Origin: a virus
IMG/VR virus record: IMGVR_UViG_3300044858_005737
Coordinates: 1 to 21,912 of that record
Strand: one strand, 5' to 3'
DNA length: 21,912 nucleotides
Made by a program: the position numbers and the translations under genes. A model generated the notes under the pieces. The model was not told where the DNA came from. It searched no databases and worked only from the letters and a program-made list of their open reading frames with translations. Positions 15,101 to 21,100 of this stretch are shown here, piece by piece (position 1 is the stretch's first letter; each line of letters starts with the position of its first letter).

Positions 15101-18100
15101 TTTGTTGAAGTTACGTGCATCAGGCGATAAGCGGCGCACCGACACAATCCGTAAGGAACTCGTCCAAGAGGTTGAGGCATCTGTTCGTCCAAAGAAGAAG
15201 GACCTCAAGAAGTTCAAATCGCGCGACGACATCAAGGAAAGCGCGAAGAAGGAACGGGCCACGCACCGCCGCAAACTGACCAAGGAACAAAGGGATGCAG
15301 TATCGGAACTTGGGACATTTGAAGATGCCGAGATTCTCAGGATGCTTGACCCCCGCGAGCAGGTAGCAGCCGGACGTGCGATAAACAGGAACAACGCAAG
15401 GCTCAAGCGCCTTGGTATGAAGGCTGATCCAAAGTCAAAGGATGAGGGCTCGCTTGAAGAGCAGGTTGAAAACATCCTCATCCCAGCCATGGAGGCTATT
15501 GATAAAACAAGCGTTGACCAGCCGTTTGAAATGGAGACAGTGATGGAGATTGACCCATCACTCGTTTCTGGGCGCGCAATAGGCACAGAGCTTGAGATGA
15601 ACGGATTCACCATTGGCACTCAGATGGTCAATGGCAAGAGCCAAATTGACGTTCCAAAGACCGGACCGGGCGGACAAAAAGCACGTCGCGTCGTGGTTAC
15701 CGTCAAGGCCGGTGACCGTGGCATGTTCACCAGTAGGCAGAAGGGAGACGATAGGGATATCTTCACAATGCCCCCCGGCCGCATGCGGATCATCGGCCGC
15801 GATCCAGATGGAACGGTCAGAGTTGAATTTGTTCACCAGTCGGATACACAGGAAGTTGTTGGAAAACTCGCAGTCACAATAGGTGATGGAACCGACGACG
15901 CAATTTGGAGAAAAGGCCAGCAGAAAAAACTCCAGAAGATATTTGACCGTTACGTCGTGTCCTCTGGGGATAGAGGCGACTCACGTGTCGGTCCACGCGA
16001 CAGTGGTGATAGCGAGATCCGCGATACGAGCACTGCAGTAGTTGATTCAGTAGCGGAAATGGGTGGCTCATTTGCCGAGCCAATTGACGATCTTGATGGA
16101 ACAGATTCTCCTGAGGCTGGTCGTCTCTCGTCTGGCGCGCGTCAAGCAGGCCCAACAAGCCCAATCACCCGCGAGGCACAGGAGGCAAAGCGCGCACGTC
16201 TCGCTGATGCCGTCCAGACACGTCGTCTGCAAACAACTGAACGAAGGAAACAGGAACTAGATACTGCAGACAAGCGCGTCACCGAGATGCGTGCAGCAAT
16301 TGAACATTATGACAGAACAGGTGAATGGCGTGGAGGCGAGTATGGAATCAGCCGCACCATCCATAATGAAGATGACCGTTTGGACACTGCATTAGATCTT
16401 GACGACAAAACTGACCAGACAAATTGGACCAGAGAGGAACTTGAGTCATTCTTCCGCGAAGACTTTATACAGAGTAATCCTGGCGCAACTGAAGAGCAAA
16501 TCCGTGAACGAGTGTCCGCCAGGATGTCTTCATTTAGGGATTCGCTCTCACGGAAACTTGATCTATATGAGAAAGAAGCACGACTAAAGAAACACAACCT
16601 TGAGGCAGAAGCACAAAGGCGCAGTCAGAATACGATAGATATTGAGGATCTTCCCGATGAAGTTGTTGACATGCTTGCGGCAGAGAGTGCGCATATAGGT
16701 AGTCTTGCAAAAGAAAAGCAAGATCAGTTATTTTCAACTGGTGATCCATCTACAAAAGCGGTAGTACATAGCGGCGCGGCCGAACTTGCTGGAGGGGTAA
16801 TCGATCCAAGTAGGTCGGTTGGGACAGAAAGTGGAGGTGGCGATGCAATAATGTCCGACACAGCCCAAATTAACAGAAATCAGGCCGCGTATGCACGTGA
16901 ACAACTGCGCAAGACTAAAACACGAATCTCAGGAATGGGAGATATTCGTGCATGGCTTGAATCGGATGATGATGAAATTGTTTTCACTTCAATGGATGAG
17001 TTGGAAAATGTACCATTAACAATTAATGGCACAAATATACGTGGAGTCATGCAGGACTCCGGTCGTGTTGTTCTGAGGAAATCAGAACTTTCAAAATCCG
17101 AACGTCGTTCAATTGAAGATTTTGTTAGTGAAGCGGAAGAAGCTGAACTGCTTAAAACAATAACCAAACTAGAGAAAGCAGCGGAGATTCTTGAGCGAAA
17201 CGACAATCAATATATGTCTGTTCATTCACGAATCAGCCCTGAGGGGATTGGATTTGCGAAATCGCCGGGTTATTACGGTAGGCATGCATACAAAGTTGTT
17301 CCCAGTGATGTAGCCGAGTATCCATTACTTGGAGAAATGGAAAGAGGTACGAATCCAGTAATCAAAGACGAACTCATGGAAAGGCGCTGGAAAACACAAG
17401 CAGCGCGCGGCGCGACGCACCTTGTTATTGGCAAAACTGACGAAGATATTGTAGACATTATGGAAGCGTCTGATGAGCGTCAAATACTCTCACGCCTTGC
17501 TCCGGTCATTGGTATTTCTACGCCGGTTCCCGCATCAATTGCCTACAACCCAAACGCAGGCAGTTCTGGAATGGGACCAAGTAAAACTCAAGAAATGGGA
17601 CTTCTTACTCAAAAAACAGGACCAGCAATCATTGCCCGCGCCCTGAAGCAACTCAAGCGCGACGGTCGCGTTGACATGGATACGGTTCTCTCCGATCCGA
17701 CGCTGGCACCGGATGACATGCCATCAGCATCACTTAGTTCTGGACGGCGCGGTGAAGGACCTACTGCTGGTAGTGGAGTATCCCGTGCTCTCGGCATGGC
17801 TGCTGGCGGAACAATCAGAAGCCGTGCGACGGGGAAGGTAGTAGACAAGATCTTGGAAAGGACCGGCGCTGACGAAGATACAAAAGCCAATGTAAAAGTC
17901 GGTCTTGGATTGATTTCCGCCTTTGGTGCCGGTGGTCCTGCTGGTGCGGCGACGTACGTTGCTGTTGAAGCCGCAAGAAGAGGCGGCAGGGATCTTGCTG
18001 AATTCGTGGTTGACGAACTCGTAGAGCGCGGCAGAATGACCCCCGAGCAAGCCGGTAGAGCCATGGACGCCGTTGACAGGATTGCTCCTAATGGCCTTCC

Positions 18101-21100
18101 GGATGGAGCCAAGAGAAAACTTGGGCAGGCATTCACCGAAGCAGCAGACCTACTGGAGCGGGTAAATACACCAGAGAACAGGGCAAGACTCGCAGAAATG
18201 AGCGACGATGCCATTGATTCAGTTGTTGAGAAAGCGAGAAGCGCCAAGGAGGGCGTCCGCGAAATAACCGATACCACGGTTGAGAGCCTGCGCGATCTTG
18301 GTAGTTCGGCGCGGGAACTCGGTGGCTCTGCAAGGGAGAAACTGCGTGGGGTGCGCACGCGAGTCATGGGGCCGGGTGCAGCCAGAGTTGACGGATCCGG
18401 GCCCAAACTGTCTTCCGGATCGCGTATTGCAGAACTCCCAACGCCAAGGGAAATCGCATCACGCCGAGAAGTTGTACGTAGCAGAGCGGTCGCTGCTGAT
18501 AAAGAACGCGGAGAAGCAGTTGACAGGGCTACCAAGACCGTTGATGGGCTCAAGAAGGCGCTTGACGAGTTTGAGAGAACCGGGGAGTGGAGGGGTGGTG
18601 ACTATGGTGTAGGGACATTACCCGATACGGTTCCGGAAAATACTTCCCTAGAAGAAGCGTCCGCCAAGGCGAGTAATCGGTCCATGCAGGAACTCATGCA
18701 GATCCTGAAAACTGCACCACCGCAAAATGCGACGCCAGAGCAAATAAAAGAGGCGGAAGAAAAGACAAAACAAGCACTTCGGGCGCGCGTTGAAAAAACA
18801 ATCAGCCTTTGGGAGAAGGACAAGCGCGTGCGTCAGCACAACCTTGAGTCTTCCCGTCTACGCCGCGAACAGGGAACAATTGACATTGAAGACATACCGG
18901 ATGATGTTCGTGCTGAACTCATCGCCGAGGGCGGCGCACTCCTTGATGCTGCATATCAGGATCGGTCAGTACTGGATCCAATATTCTCCACTGGCAGTGA
19001 TTCTTCGCGCGTGGTTATCCATCAAGGACCAGACACGCTCAAGGACGGAGTTATTTCACCAAACGTAAATTTTGGTTCAACAGAGTCGGGATCGCTAGGT
19101 GGAAATACCGCAGCAGTAAATGCAATTGGCGCGCAACGTTTCTACGAGCGCCATGAACGCCGTGTAAGGCAAAGGCGCAATCTTGGAGATATCCGCCGGT
19201 TGCTTGATGGGGAAGTTGACAGAATTGAGATTGACGACCAATCAATCCGCGCAGACCTTGAGGGGCTGATACCTGGATATAGCAGTGCCAATACCAGCCT
19301 CACCAGAGACCAGATCAATGGCCTTACGCCGGCTCAACGCAATTCGCTTCTCAATCAGTATGCAAGCAAAGAGAAACTTGACCGACTAGACACAGATATT
19401 TCAAAGTCGCAAAAAACATATGATGTGTTGAAGAGCAACGATGGACAGCATCAGTCGGCATATTCGGACCCAGTGAGCGGTGTTGCCGGTGGCTATTACG
19501 GTCGTTACGCCCAAACAACGACAATTCCGAAAGACGTTGCCGATATCGCCCCAGAATGGGAAGGCGGCGTACGAGGAGAGAAAACCAAGATAAACGACCC
19601 AGATGCCTATAAGCGCTGGCAAAGCGCCATGCGCGGCGGTCACTTTGTTGTCGTTGGCGAGCGCGGCAGTGAAATAACGCAAGACTGGGGTCCAAGTGAC
19701 GAGGCTCAAATCATCGCTCCTAAAAAACCGATTATTGGAATTTCTGGACAATTAAACCCAGGCAAAGGACAGATCAGCGGCACCAGCAGTGATGGACAGA
19801 AAATATCTATGGCTATTGCCGCACGCGCAATGGAGCAATACAGACGAGATGGCCGTGTAGACCCAGAGACTGTTCTTGCAGATCGCTCGCTAGTTCCGGA
19901 ACTTGCCAGTATTGACATCACAGGTCGCTCCGAGCGCGCCATTGAAGAACTCCGCGCCGCAGAGAAATCCGCCCATAATCCGTGGATAACGACAAAAGAT
20001 CTGATCAGCATCTCCACGAAACAGGAGAAGCCCAACACAAAGCCGGACGAACTAGTCCTCGGCCAAGAAACTCGGTCTCAGCGCAAGAAAGAGCGCATGG
20101 CGATTGTCGGCAAGGCGATATATGAACTCAAGCAGATAATTGGTGGGGCGACATCTAAGGAATTCCCTGGCGTCACCCGTGCTGACATAGACCCAAAGAT
20201 CGTGCGCCTATTGATGAAGGAGCCGCTAGAGGTTCTCAATGCACGACTTGAAAAGGCCGCAATGAGGATGCACATGGGCTTTGACCGGCGTGTGCGCGTG
20301 CGAATGACAGAAGATGACCTAATGAACTTTGGCAAGACCGGCTCAGTTCGGGCAGGTGGGACAAACAGTAGTTCGCAGCCATCACGACGACTTGAGCGCC
20401 TCATGCGGATGGACCCCGAATATCGTGAATCACGCTCGGCAAGGTCAATGGCCGGAAACAAGATTGCCCCCGTTTCTGGGACTGACAGCGCTGTATCACA
20501 GGGCCTGAAAATGGCGCAAATGATCCTTGAGTCTGGCAAAACTCTGTCAAACATGTCCGATGAACAGATACAGGATACGTTCAGCGGCGAAGTCTCTAGA
20601 AAAGATAACAATAGAAACGATAGAGAATCAGACCCAGTCTACCTAACCAAGAATCGTGCAATTGCGGTTGCGATACTTGCACTTGGCGAGAAGGTTGAAC
20701 TTCAGCCAAGTTCGACAACCGGAAAAATCATCCCTCAGCAGTTGGTGAGCGAGGCAACATCTGGCGCACTGCTACTCGTGTCCAAGGATTCTGATGAATG
20801 GCGCGACTTTGCTGAAAAAATCGGCTTGCCAAGTGACGAGCGCGCCACAAATGAAGAAATGGACGATGCGCTAACCAACTTCATTGAAACCTACAACATC
20901 AACTTCTGCTCAATGCCACAAGCCAGCGGGAATATCCTGTGCATCAGTGGAGTTGAGGTTGACAGAAATGAAATGCCACAACTCGTCGGTAATCCAATTG
21001 ACGGTAAGAGCGTTGCTGGAAGAATGTTCATTGACGGCATGCTTGACGGAACATGGAAGTCCAAGTTCGCAGACGAACTGGCAGAGTCGCGCGAGAAACT

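Larger units (their letters stand above)
16125..18425 (+). repeat. Three LSSGxR motifs in polyprotein 2
   Basis: The motifs start at 16125 (L1326, LSSGAR), 17733 (L1862, LSSGRR) and 18408 (L2087, LSSGSR). They mark both ends of module A, and both ends of the small hydrophobic module, and the start of module B. Weaker variants are VSSGDR at 15957 and GSSGMG at 17559. None is visible from 18426 to the window end. Confidence 0.85.

Noticed and set aside
2947-18425. LSSGxR copies as a dispersed DNA repeat or mobile signal
   Set aside because: Codons differ at all twelve sites and flanking DNA is not repeated, so the conservation is at protein level.
17609-18553. 314-residue minus-strand ORF
   Set aside because: It lies opposite the continuous frame of polyprotein 2, whose translation has LSSGxR motifs and duplicated modules. 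The minus product is a low-complexity Ser/Ala/Arg/Pro protein with no recognisable fold.
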